From Alphaproteobacteria bacterium (GTDB lineage Bacteria > Pseudomonadota > Alphaproteobacteria > Micropepsales > Micropepsaceae), in the NCBI GenBank assembly GCA_015654715.1, contig JAATGK010000093.1, forward strand, positions 1 through 19,945: 19,945 bases of DNA, written 5' to 3'. Each line of letters opens with the position of its first letter. The stretch's first letter is position 1. Below, one piece after another: positions 7,099-14,581 of the stretch. A program made the translations under genes and the position numbers. The notes below the pieces were generated by a model. It worked only from the letters and a program-made list of their open reading frames with translations. It did not search any database and was not told the origin of the DNA.

Positions 7099-8288
7099 CA
7101 CAGCACACCGTCCTTACGTTTCGCCGTGCGGTGCTGATCGACCGCCTCGGCATAAAGGGCGAAGAGTTTTTCGAAATGGCTTTCGATGCCGCCGATGCGG
7201 TCGGCCGCTACAGCCGCCGCGCGCGAAAGTCCGGCACGGTCGCGTTCGAGAACTGCGATCAACGCCTTGGCGGCTGCCTCGGCATCGCCCGCCGGATAGG
7301 TTTCGCTGCAGGTGGGATCGGCAAGATCAGCAGCACCGCCTGTAGAAGGAACCACCACCGGCGTGCCGCAACACAAAGCTTCGGCCACGGCAAAGCCGTA
7401 AGTCTCCGCACTCGAGCCGTGCAGCACGACGTCGGCGGAGGCGATGGTGCGGGCCAGCGTCGCGCGATCCTTGAGCCAGCCGGCGAGAAAGATATGGCGG
7501 GCGTTGCTGGCGCGCGCTTCGATCGCGCCATGGATGAAGCCGTCACCGACGACATAAAACCCCATCGGCCGCGTCTTCTGGGCTTTCGTCACCGCGTCGA
7601 TCAGCATGCCGACCCGCTTTTCGGGATGATGGCGGCCGACATTAAGCACCAAGGCTGCGTCGGGTCCAAGGCCGCAGCGCGCCAAGAGGTCCGTGCGCAA
7701 GGTTTCGTCGCGCAGACCCGGCTTGAACCAACCCCGTTCGACCCCGAACGGCACCACGTGCAGATTCTTGAGGCCGTAGGTTTCGAATCGCCGCGCCAGC
7801 CAAGCGCCGGCCACGACGCAGCCGTCGAAGCGTGCATTCAGGCGGCGCAAATAAGACCAGTACCAGCCGAACAATCGGTCGATGGTGTCCGGCTTCAGCC
7901 TGCCCGTAAGAAGCGTCTGGGGATAGACCGCGACCGGATCGGCATGCATGAACAGCATCTTTACCGCGTTGCCGCGCCACATCCCAGCAATGTACCCGCC
8001 GCGCCAAGGCGACGAGCCTTCCAGCACATCGGGCTTTTCCGAGTCGATCAGCGCGAGCACATCTTGGGCGCGCCAAAACATACGGTAGTTCTTGTCGAAC
8101 GGCAGTTGCGGGGTCTCGACCCAGATCAATTTTCCGCCGTCGCGGTTCTCGCTGCGGTTTTCCGTGCCCGGCGCCCTCCCCGTCAGGGCGTGGCCGAGCT
8201 TTGCCGCCATTTTGAATTTCTGATCGACATAGGCGCGCACACCGCCGCCGGTCGGCGAATAGAATTCCGAGACGTCGACGATCTTCAT
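7098..8288 (-). CDS. GT4 family glycosyltransferase
   Basis: A 396-residue GT-B enzyme. It begins MKIVDVSEFYSPTGGGVRAY, with the glycine-rich acceptor loop. The first domain has HADPVAVYP and ends with a VVPFGVERGWF junction. The second domain has LNVGRHHPEKRVGMLIDA and VVGDGF, then the EX7E motif within ETYGFAVAEALCCGTPVV. ATG 8288 is chosen although the frame is open further upstream, because it starts exactly at the first Rossmann strand and overlaps the previous gene's stop as ATGA. It is the middle gene of a three-gene minus-strand operon (GT4, GT4, DUF4833-like). No membrane span is seen; such enzymes dock on the inner leaflet. Donor sugar is unknown. A glycolipid acceptor is inferred from the partner gene and locus. 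Confidence 0.87.
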   Translation of the reverse strand: MKIVDVSEFYSPTGGGVRAYVDQKFKMAAKLGHALTGRAPGTENRSENRDGGKLIWVETPQLPFDKNYRMFWRAQDVLALIDSEKPDVLEGSSPWRGGYIAGMWRGNAVKMLFMHADPVAVYPQTLLTGRLKPDTIDRLFGWYWSYLRRLNARFDGCVVAGAWLARRFETYGLKNLHVVPFGVERGWFKPGLRDETLRTDLLARCGLGPDAALVLNVGRHHPEKRVGMLIDAVTKAQKTRPMGFYVVGDGFIHGAIEARASNARHIFLAGWLKDRATLARTIASADVVLHGSSAETYGFAVAEALCCGTPVVVPSTGGAADLADPTCSETYPAGDAEAAAKALIAVLERDRAGLSRAAAVAADRIGGIESHFEKLFALYAEAVDQHRTAKRKDGVL

Positions 8289-9466
8289 GGTACCGCTCTC
8301 GCAACCAGGGTGCGGTAGTGCTCGAGGATCTTCGCCATGCTCTCGTCCCACGAGAAGGTCAGGGCGCGCTGGCGGGCGGCGGCGCCGAAGCGCGCCCGCA
8401 AATCGCTGTCGCGCGCCAAGACCGTCAGACGGCCGGCGAACGAGTTGGCTTGGCGCGGCGTCTCCAAGTAGCCGGTTTCGCCGTGCACGACCAGCGAGCG
8501 GCTGCCGGTGGCGTTGGCGCAAATGCAAGGCAGGCCCGACGCCATCGCTTCCAAAGTGACGTTGCCGAAGGTTTCGGTCTCGCTCGGAAACAGGAAAACA
8601 TCAGACGAGGCATAGGCCGTCGCCAGCGCTTCGCCTTCGAGGAAACCGGTGAAGATCGCATTCGGCAGACCCGCTTCCAGCATGCCGCGGTCCGGTCCGT
8701 CGCCGACGATCAGCACGCGATGAGGAATGCCGCGGGCCTCGAACAGGCGCAAACTCGCGATTACGGTGTCGAGTTCCTTTTCACGCACCAGCCGCGAAAC
8801 AAAGGTCACGACGTATTCGTCGGCGCCGATGCCGTAGCGCGCGCGCCACGCCGCCGAGCGCTTGCCGGGCTGGAACAGTTTGGTGTCGACGCCGCGCGGC
8901 CACAGCTTGAAGACGCTCTTCACGCCGTCGGCTTTCAGCGCCTCCACCATCGAGCTGCTCGGCACGTAGACTTCGCGGGCGGCGCCATAAGCGAAACGCA
9001 AATAGGCCTTGAGCAGCGGTTCAAGCACGCGCGAACCCGGATAGTGCTTGAGATACGTTTCGAATCTTGTGTGGCACGAGGCGACCAGCGGAATGCCCAG
9101 CGTCCGCGCTGCGCGGATCGTGCTGTAGCCGAGCCAATCGGGCGCCAGCGCCAGATGGATGAGATCGGGATGGAACGCGGCCAGCTTGGCGCGCGGGACG
9201 CCGAAGGCGCAGCGATATTCGGGGCGCATCGGCACCGCAACGGACGGCACCGGCACCAAGGTTCCGGCATGTTTCAGAGCTGCGGTTTTGCCCACTGGTG
9301 CGAACACCAAAACTTCGACGCCGTGGCTTTCGAGATAAGTCACCAGCCGGTTCAAGGTCAGGGCGACGCCGTCGCGGATATAATCGTACGAACTCGCCAC
9401 CAGTGCGAGACGCAACGCGGGCGCTTCGCCGCTCTGGTCGATTGGGCTATGAGGCTGAACGGACAC
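8285..9466 (-). CDS. GT4 family glycosyltransferase, MgtA/SqdX-like (glycolipid type)
   Basis: A 393-residue GT4 enzyme. The opening LRLALVASSYDYIRDGVALTLNR, then VFAPVG and VPMRPEYRCAFG, resembles the branch of glycosyltransferases that put sugars on lipids (MgtA mannosyltransferase and SqdX sulfolipid synthase types). CHTRFETYLKHY and LWPRGVDTKLFQP mark the domain junction. VSRLVREKELDTVI, IVGDGPDR and the EX7E motif in ETETFGNVTLEAMASG complete the donor domain. The start is GTG; no in-frame ATG exists nearby and no good ribosome site precedes it, so the transcript may have a very short leader. It heads the minus-strand operon and is divergent from the SDR gene across 82 bases. The lipid-acceptor role follows from family resemblance; the exact sugar is unknown. 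Confidence 0.87.
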   Translation of the reverse strand: MSVQPHSPIDQSGEAPALRLALVASSYDYIRDGVALTLNRLVTYLESHGVEVLVFAPVGKTAALKHAGTLVPVPSVAVPMRPEYRCAFGVPRAKLAAFHPDLIHLALAPDWLGYSTIRAARTLGIPLVASCHTRFETYLKHYPGSRVLEPLLKAYLRFAYGAAREVYVPSSSMVEALKADGVKSVFKLWPRGVDTKLFQPGKRSAAWRARYGIGADEYVVTFVSRLVREKELDTVIASLRLFEARGIPHRVLIVGDGPDRGMLEAGLPNAIFTGFLEGEALATAYASSDVFLFPSETETFGNVTLEAMASGLPCICANATGSRSLVVHGETGYLETPRQANSFAGRLTVLARDSDLRARFGAAARQRALTFSWDESMAKILEHYRTLVARAVP

Positions 9467-9495
9467 TGTTTTTCGTAAGTCCTGAGGCAGGCTTT

Positions 9496-9524
9496 ACAAG
9501 AGGTCCCGGGCGTGGCTTTGTCAA
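9496..9524 (-). promoter_or_regulatory. Candidate promoter for the GT4-GT4-DUF4833 operon
   Basis: Within the 82-base gap between the divergent glycosyltransferase and SDR genes, the minus strand has a perfect TTGACA (9524-9519). Seventeen bases later comes TCTTGT (9501-9496), which matches the -10 consensus at only three of six positions. It would give a leader of roughly 25 bases before the GTG. The plus-strand promoter for the SDR must share this gap but was not identified. Confidence 0.3.
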
Positions 9525-9548
9525 CCGGGAGCTGGTTAATCGCACGCA

Positions 9549-10295
9549 ATGGCGAACATCTTAATATCCGGCGCATCGAGCGGCATCGGCGCTGCGTTGG
9601 CTCGAAGCTATGCCACACCACAGGCGCACCTCACGCTGTGGGGCCGCAATTTCGCACGGCTCGAAGCGGTGGCGGAAGATTGCCGCGCCCGCGGATCACA
9701 AGTTACGACGAACTGTTTCGACTTGGCCGATTTGAAGGTTCTCATCGCCGCACTGGCGGAGGCGGATCAGCACGCGCCCACCGATATCGCGATCTTCAAC
9801 GCCGGATTGGGTGGCAGTCTGCCGCACGAGGCCATCGCTCAAGACGCCGTTATTGCCGCGGCAATGGCGATGGTGAATTTCACCGCGCCGGTTGTTGCCG
9901 CCAATGACATCGCGGTCAGGATGGGCGCGCGCGGAGCGGGCCATATCGTGCTGATCGGTTCCATTGCTGGGTTGTTTGCGCTGCCGATGGCGCCGACTTA
10001 TTCCGGTTCCAAGGCGGGGCTGATGATGTTTGCGGAGGCCTTGCGCGCGCGCGTCAAGCGCCATGGCGTGTCGGTAACCCTGGTTTCGCCCGGGTTCATC
10101 GATACGCCGATGAGTCAAAGCCTCAGCGAACCACGCCCCTTCCTGATCAGCGCTGACCAGGCGGCGGCGATCATCAACAAGAAAGTGGCGCGCGGTGCCC
10201 GGCATATTATCGTGCCGTGGCCATTCGCCATCATTGCCGCGATTGCGGGTCTCGTTCCTAAGGCGCTGGTGCGGGCGGTGCTGTCCCGGTACTAG
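9549..10295 (+). CDS. Short-chain dehydrogenase/reductase (candidate 3-ketosphinganine-type reductase)
   Basis: A 248-residue classical SDR. The cofactor loop is GASSGIG (8-14), with Arg33 after the second strand favouring NADP(H). FNAGLGG (83-89) is the NAG motif. Asn110, Ser138, Tyr151 and Lys155 (YSGSK) complete the catalytic tetrad, and VSPGFIDTPM follows. The C-terminus is hydrophobic (PFAIIAAIAGLVPKALVRAV), as in lipid-acting SDRs that sit on membranes. In this setting the likely reaction is reduction of a 3-keto long-chain amine or ceramide made by the oxoamine synthase at 13286. That assignment is inference; a sugar- or acyl-ketone reductase is possible. The known Caulobacter ceramide reductase belongs, as I recall, to a different (epimerase-like) SDR branch. 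Translation start ATG 9549 has only a weak ribosome site. Confidence 0.85.
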   Translation: MANILISGASSGIGAALARSYATPQAHLTLWGRNFARLEAVAEDCRARGSQVTTNCFDLADLKVLIAALAEADQHAPTDIAIFNAGLGGSLPHEAIAQDAVIAAAMAMVNFTAPVVAANDIAVRMGARGAGHIVLIGSIAGLFALPMAPTYSGSKAGLMMFAEALRARVKRHGVSVTLVSPGFIDTPMSQSLSEPRPFLISADQAAAIINKKVARGARHIIVPWPFAIIAAIAGLVPKALVRAVLSRY

Positions 10296-10334
10296 ATTTG
10301 CCACACTTTAAGACAGAATAGCGGTTTACACATT

Positions 10335-10352
10335 TCCGGAGCGCGCTCCGGA
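10335..10352. promoter_or_regulatory. 18-base perfect palindrome in the SDR-membrane protein gap
   Basis: TCCGGAGCGCGCTCCGGA reads the same on both strands. It sits 40 bases after the SDR stop and about 100 bases before the membrane-protein gene. There is no T-run after it, so it is a poor intrinsic terminator. It could be an operator, an RNA processing hairpin or a Rho-independent attenuator remnant. The preceding bases (about 10298-10333) are AT-rich and could hold a promoter, but no clean -35/-10 pair is visible. Confidence 0.35.
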
Positions 10353-10448
10353 TTTGGTGGCAACGGCACCAGCGTTGTATGGTCCGGCCTTCTCGCAATT
10401 TAGCCCAAGGGGGCGGTTCTGTCGGAAACGCTGCGTACACGGATTGAA

Positions 10449-11384
10449 ATGCTGAGGCAGCTCGCCGCGGCCAAGCTCGACACGCGCTGGGGCCGCGTGG
10501 CGCACAATTTCGTGCGCTGGGGCATTCCGCTATTGCTTTTGGCGCTGGTCGGTTACGGCCTCACCCAGATCGGCTGGGGCAAGATTTTTGCCGCCCGTCC
10601 TTCGTCGCTTTTGTTCTATCTGGTGCTGGCGCTGCCGTTTTTCGTGCAGCCGTTCGGCGATCTCATCGTCTATCGCAATCTGCTCGGAGTCGGGCGCGCG
10701 CTGTCGCTCACCATCTTCCTGCGCAAACGCTACATGAACACGATCATGCTGGATTATTCCGGCGAGGTGTTTTTGTTCTTCTGGGCGCGCAAGAATCTCA
10801 AGGTGAGCGACGGCTTCCTCCTGCATGCGGTGAAGGACTCGAGCGTGTTGTCGGCCGCGGCGGGACTGGTGGTTTTGTGGCTGATGCTTCTCCTGCTCTT
10901 GGTCGGGCATCTGGTTGCGGTTCCCAGCCTTGATATCGGCAGATGGCCGCTGGTCGTGGTGGGATCGATACCGCTGGTGCTCGGCGTGGCGCTGTTCATC
11001 GGCAACCGCAAGCTGACAGCGCTCAGCCGGACGCAGATCGCCGCGACCTTTTCCTTCCACCTGACGCGCTGCATCGTCGCGCTGTGGCTCGAATTCGTGA
11101 TCTGGTGGTTGTCGGGGGCGCTGCCGACGTCCGGCGATTGCCTCAAATTCGTCGCCTTGCGACTTTTGGTGACGCGCCTGCCGTTGATCCCGTCGAAGGA
11201 CCTCGTGTTTGTCGGCATCGCGATAGCTGCTGCCGGTCAGATGGCGGTGTCCGAGCCCAAAGTCGCCGCGGTGCTGGTGTTGATGACGGTGATCGACAAG
11301 ATCGAAGACCTTGTCGTCGTCGGTGTTCCCTGGATCATCGAGCAGATGCGCTTCCGGCGCGCTGCCGGCCAGTCCGTGCCGTGA
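10449..11384 (+). CDS. Polytopic inner-membrane protein of unknown function (LPG-synthase-TM/flippase-like)
   Basis: A 311-residue hydrophobic protein with about seven predicted spans (near residues 24-44, 53-75, 127-155, 164-186, 200-226, 248-268 and 275-300). Conserved-looking features are YSGEVFLFFWARKNL after the second span and RLLVTRLPLIPSKDLVFVG near the end. The layout recalls the lysylphosphatidylglycerol-synthase transmembrane/flippase-like group, but I do not recognise the family with certainty. It has no soluble catalytic domain. The stop overlaps the next gene's GTG start as GTGA, so it is coupled to the GT39-like enzyme and may move or present that enzyme's lipid substrate. The start is uncertain: ATG 10449 has a weak GGA, whereas AAGGGGG at 10407-10413 stands five bases before an in-frame CTG at 10419, which would add ten residues. 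Confidence 0.75.
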   Translation: MLRQLAAAKLDTRWGRVAHNFVRWGIPLLLLALVGYGLTQIGWGKIFAARPSSLLFYLVLALPFFVQPFGDLIVYRNLLGVGRALSLTIFLRKRYMNTIMLDYSGEVFLFFWARKNLKVSDGFLLHAVKDSSVLSAAAGLVVLWLMLLLLLVGHLVAVPSLDIGRWPLVVVGSIPLVLGVALFIGNRKLTALSRTQIAATFSFHLTRCIVALWLEFVIWWLSGALPTSGDCLKFVALRLLVTRLPLIPSKDLVFVGIAIAAAGQMAVSEPKVAAVLVLMTVIDKIEDLVVVGVPWIIEQMRFRRAAGQSVP

Positions 11385-13183
11385 GCGCGTTGGCGCGCAT
11401 AGGTGTCGCATGGCGGCAATGGCGGGTCTCGCCGCTGTTCTGGATTCTGGTCGCCGCAGCGCTGTTGCGCACGGCCGCGATCACTTGGGGCTTGCCGGCC
11501 TCCGATGGTTGGGACGACGACGGCGTGGCGCCGCGCAATTTCCTCGTCGGCCTCGTCGAAACCTATACGCCCGGCCATCACTTCGCCTATCCGCCGCTGC
11601 ACATGTTCATTCTCGCGGTGCTGTCGCTGCCCGGCATCGTCGCGGCACTCTTCCATGCGCCGTCGGTCGCGCCCAAAGACGTCATCGCCGAGATGATCCA
11701 TGTGCCGTACATGACCTACTTCGCCATCGTGGCGCGACTGGTGGCGGTGGCGTTTTCGCTTGGCACCATCGTGGTAGCCGCTCGGATGGGCGAGCTGGTG
11801 GCCGGAAAGCGCGCCGGTCTCCTGGCGGCGGCGGCGCTCGCCTTGAATGCGGGGCTCACCTATTACGGCCAGGTCACCAATCTCGACGGCCCCTCGCTGT
11901 TCTGGGCGATGCTGTCGCTCTATTTTTTCATGCGAGTGATGTGCCTGCACGAGTTGAAGCCGATTCGTTGGGCTTGCCTTGCTGCTGCGGCCGCGGTTGC
12001 GACCAAGGACCAGACCTACGCCGTCTTTGTGTTGGCGCTGCCGGCAGGATTGATCATCTGGTTCGCCGCCGACAATTGGGCGCGGCAGAACGCTGGGCCG
12101 GTGCTAAAGGAGCTCGCCGGGTGGGGCGTCCTCGCCATTGCGGCCGTGCTGGTGATCGACGGAGCGCTGATCAATCCGCATGGATTTGCCGACCGCCTCG
12201 CGCTGCTGACCGGTTCGGCCAGCCAGGATTATGCCGAGTATCAGAACAACCTCGCCGGACGAGCCGCGGTCGCGGCCGACATGGCGGCGTATTTCTCACG
12301 CTATTACCCGGTCATTGCCGCGCTGCTGATGGCGCTTGGCGTGGCTGCTGTGGTGCGCAAGCGGGGCGGAGCGCTGGCGGCGGGACTGCTGCCGCTTCTG
12401 GCTGCGGTTTCCTTCACGCTCGCGTTCAATTTCGTGGCGCTCAGGACCGAGACCCGCTTCGTTTTGCCTCAGTCGGTTGTGCTGGCTTTCACCATCGGGC
12501 TGGGTGCTGATCTATTGTTATTGGTAACGGCGCCGCGCTGGCGAGCTCTGGCCGCGGCGTTCCTTTTTCTGACAGCCGGCTGGGCGGCTTATGGCTGCAT
12601 TGGGATCGATGCGGCGTTCTGGGGCGATCCGCGTTACGATGCGGAAGCTTTTCTTAAGGCACAGGTGCAGCCGGGCGACAGGGTAGAAATTTACGGTCTT
12701 AACGTTTATTTGCCCCGACTGCCTGCAGCCGCGACGGTCAGCCGCGTCGGGCCGAAACCGCTCAAATCCCGCAACCCATTGCCGAATGTGACGGAAATTT
12801 TGCAACCATATCGGGCAATTAGAGCCCGGGAACCGCGCTTTCTTGTGGTTACCGGCTTCTGGGTGCAGAACTACCTGGCCCCCGTGCCTTCCGTCGGGGG
12901 GGTGGGCAGAGCTGTGCCAAAGGTTCGTAATCTTGCCTACCAAGACGTGGACGCGCGGGGGTTTTTTGGGGCACTCTTCGCGGAACGGCTTCCGTACCGG
13001 CTCGTCCACCGGTCTAACTTTACTGGCCCGTTGGAGCCTAGCGTTAATGCGTACGAAAGCCTTAAACAGAATGTGTATGTTTTCGAAAGGGACCCCACTA
13101 GGAGTTTTGCGCCAATTGTCACAGCCCCAAATTCAGCGGCGACAACGCAGCCAAACCCCCTATACCGGCATGCGAGAGGTTAG
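11381..13183 (+). CDS. GT39/ArnT-like membrane glycosyltransferase
   Basis: A protein of about 600 residues, typical for the PMT/ArnT superfamily, which transfers sugars from polyprenyl-phosphate donors on the periplasmic side. The first span (about 18-37) is followed by a loop GLPASDGWDDDGVAPRNFL with acidic residues where the catalytic Asp lies in this fold, and then by FAYPPLHMFIL. There are about ten more spans up to residue 410, including a TYYGQVTNLDGPSLFW segment and KDQTYAVFVLALPAG. A soluble periplasmic tail of about 170 residues ends in NVYVFERDP. The start is GTG 11381, overlapping the membrane-protein stop as GTGA; the frame is open upstream only inside that gene. The last ~500 bases are less GC-rich with less biased codons. 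Donor and acceptor are unknown; a role in decorating the lipid exported here is inferred. Confidence 0.82.
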   Translation: MSALARIGVAWRQWRVSPLFWILVAAALLRTAAITWGLPASDGWDDDGVAPRNFLVGLVETYTPGHHFAYPPLHMFILAVLSLPGIVAALFHAPSVAPKDVIAEMIHVPYMTYFAIVARLVAVAFSLGTIVVAARMGELVAGKRAGLLAAAALALNAGLTYYGQVTNLDGPSLFWAMLSLYFFMRVMCLHELKPIRWACLAAAAAVATKDQTYAVFVLALPAGLIIWFAADNWARQNAGPVLKELAGWGVLAIAAVLVIDGALINPHGFADRLALLTGSASQDYAEYQNNLAGRAAVAADMAAYFSRYYPVIAALLMALGVAAVVRKRGGALAAGLLPLLAAVSFTLAFNFVALRTETRFVLPQSVVLAFTIGLGADLLLLVTAPRWRALAAAFLFLTAGWAAYGCIGIDAAFWGDPRYDAEAFLKAQVQPGDRVEIYGLNVYLPRLPAAATVSRVGPKPLKSRNPLPNVTEILQPYRAIRAREPRFLVVTGFWVQNYLAPVPSVGGVGRAVPKVRNLAYQDVDARGFFGALFAERLPYRLVHRSNFTGPLEPSVNAYESLKQNVYVFERDPTRSFAPIVTAPNSAATTQPNPLYRHARG

Positions 13184-13230
13184 GCTGACACCAGGGCTGG
13201 GGCGTGAACGGGGAGCGCCGTCACGAGGAC

Positions 13231-13259
13231 TTGCTTTCGTTTCCTTGGGTTATCATATT
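13231..13259 (+). promoter_or_regulatory. Candidate promoter for the oxoamine synthase gene
   Basis: TTGCTT (13231-13236) and CATATT (13254-13259) are separated by 17 bases and would start a transcript about 20 bases before the ATG at 13286. A GGGA ribosome site lies at 13276-13279. The match is moderate at both boxes. It suggests that the synthase gene can be expressed apart from the upstream GT39-like gene, which ends 102 bases earlier. Confidence 0.35.
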
Positions 13260-13285
13260 GAACGAACTTGGGGTTGGGACGCGTA

Positions 13286-14515
13286 ATGGCATCTGATTTC
13301 TCATTGACGGGCTACATCGCCCGGCGGGCTCGCTTGGTCGGCGGTTCGGTTCTGGAGAACGGAAACCCGTTCTTCGCGCCGCTTGATCGTCTGCAGGCGG
13401 AAGCTCGCAGCCATGGCGCTGTACTCACCAGTTTCGCCAACTATGATTACCTCGGCATTTCCGATCATCCCGCAATTAGAGATGCTGCGCATGCCGCGCT
13501 CGATCGCGTTGGCGTCGGCGCACTCGGCTCACGCCTGGTCGGCGGCGAGCGTTTGATCCATGCTGAGTTCGAACGGGCGATGGCCGAGTTTGTCGGCTCG
13601 GAAGCGGCGCTGACACTGGTCAGTGGTTACCTTACCAACCTGACGACGATTTCGAGTCTGCTCGGCAAGCGCGATCTGATTCTCTACGACGAACTGAGCC
13701 ACAATTCGATCATGGCGGGCGTTGCCTCGTGCAAGGCCGAGCCTGTCGAGTTCCGCCACAACGACATGGATTATCTGCGCCACATTCTGTCGACGCAGCG
13801 CGCCAACCACCGCAACTGCCTGATCGTAGTGGAAAGCCTCTATTCGATGGATGGCGACATCGCCAACCTGCCGGAACTGCTCAAGCTCAAGGACGAATTC
13901 CACTGCTGGCTCTTGATCGACGAGGCCCATTCCATCGGCGTGCTCGGCAAGAGCGGCCGCGGCGTTTGCGAACACTTCGGTGAAGATCCCAAGCGCATCG
14001 ATCTGATCATCGGCACCCTGTCGAAGACCTTCGTTTCCTGCGGCGGTTTCATCTGTGCCCAGAAGGCCGTGCTCGATTGGATGAAATATCTGCTGCCGGG
14101 CTTCGTCTACAGCGTCGGCCTGCCGCCGGTGATCGCCGCGGCCGCCGGTGCGGCGTTGCAGGTGATCAAGGACGAGCCGGGCCGCGTCGGCAAGCTCCAA
14201 GCCAATGCCAGTCGCTTCCTCGCCAAGGCCAAGGAAGCCGGTCTGTCGACCGGTCCGGCCGAAGGCTATGCCATCGTGCCGGTGATGTTCCCCGACATGA
14301 AATCGACCATGGGAGCGTCCGAATACCTGATGCAGCGCAGCATCTATGCCCCGCCAATCGTCCAGGTGGGCGTGCCGAAGGGTCTGCCGCGCATCCGCTT
14401 CTTCATTTCGGCCCGCCACAGCTTCGAGGAAATCGACCGCACCGTCGAAGCCCTTAAGACGTACTCGGCGGGTCTCGCCAAGACGGTGACGTCGACAACG
14501 CAAGTGCCAGCCTGA
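13286..14515 (+). CDS. Alpha-oxoamine synthase family PLP enzyme (candidate serine palmitoyltransferase)
   Basis: A 409-residue PLP enzyme of the family that decarboxylatively condenses an amino acid with an acyl thioester (SPT, KBL, BioF, ALAS). Family motifs are FANYDYLGISDHP, GALGSRLVGGERLIH, His139 in DELSHNSI (ring-stacking), FRHNDMDYL, ESLYSMDGDIANL, DEAHSIGVLG (Asp212, His215), Lys247 in GTLSKTF (Schiff base), and Arg371 in PRIRFF (carboxylate binding). The neighbours (SDR, GNAT-like acyltransferase, lipid-type glycosyltransferases) favour an SPT-like role in the cytoplasm. Against a textbook SPT, the C-terminal stretch APPIVQVGVPKG is closer to KBL/BioF and lacks the Arg found just before PP in the Sphingomonas enzyme. 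A RkpG-like capsule-lipid enzyme is an alternative. The start is ATG 13286 with GGGA seven bases upstream, rather than TTG 13268. No acyl carrier protein gene is adjacent. Confidence 0.85.
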   Translation: MASDFSLTGYIARRARLVGGSVLENGNPFFAPLDRLQAEARSHGAVLTSFANYDYLGISDHPAIRDAAHAALDRVGVGALGSRLVGGERLIHAEFERAMAEFVGSEAALTLVSGYLTNLTTISSLLGKRDLILYDELSHNSIMAGVASCKAEPVEFRHNDMDYLRHILSTQRANHRNCLIVVESLYSMDGDIANLPELLKLKDEFHCWLLIDEAHSIGVLGKSGRGVCEHFGEDPKRIDLIIGTLSKTFVSCGGFICAQKAVLDWMKYLLPGFVYSVGLPPVIAAAAGAALQVIKDEPGRVGKLQANASRFLAKAKEAGLSTGPAEGYAIVPVMFPDMKSTMGASEYLMQRSIYAPPIVQVGVPKGLPRIRFFISARHSFEEIDRTVEALKTYSAGLAKTVTSTTQVPA

Positions 14516-14535
14516 GATTCTAATTCGCAAATAAG

Positions 14536-14565
14536 AAAACGGCCGGTGTCACCGGCCGTTTTTTT
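14536..14565. terminator. Bidirectional intrinsic terminator
   Basis: The two 13-base arms (14536-14548 and 14550-14562) are perfect inverted repeats around one base. They fold as a GC-rich ACGGCCGG stem with a small loop. Seven T follow on the plus strand (14559-14565) and an A-rich flank gives a shorter U-run on the minus strand. It lies between two convergent genes, 20 bases after the oxoamine synthase stop and 17 bases beyond the acyltransferase stop, so it can end both transcripts. Confidence 0.9.
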
Positions 14566-14581
14566 GTGCTGTGCGGAGATT

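Noticed and set aside
7068..9478. Long plus-strand frames opposite the two GT4 genes
   Set aside because: Shadows caused by high GC; the minus strand carries EX7E motifs and precise stop/start overlaps.
12890..12975. Possible frameshift in the GT39-like gene at the G and T tracts
   Set aside because: The frame after the tracts still ends with a sensible family-like tail (NVYVFERDP), so the gene appears intact as given.
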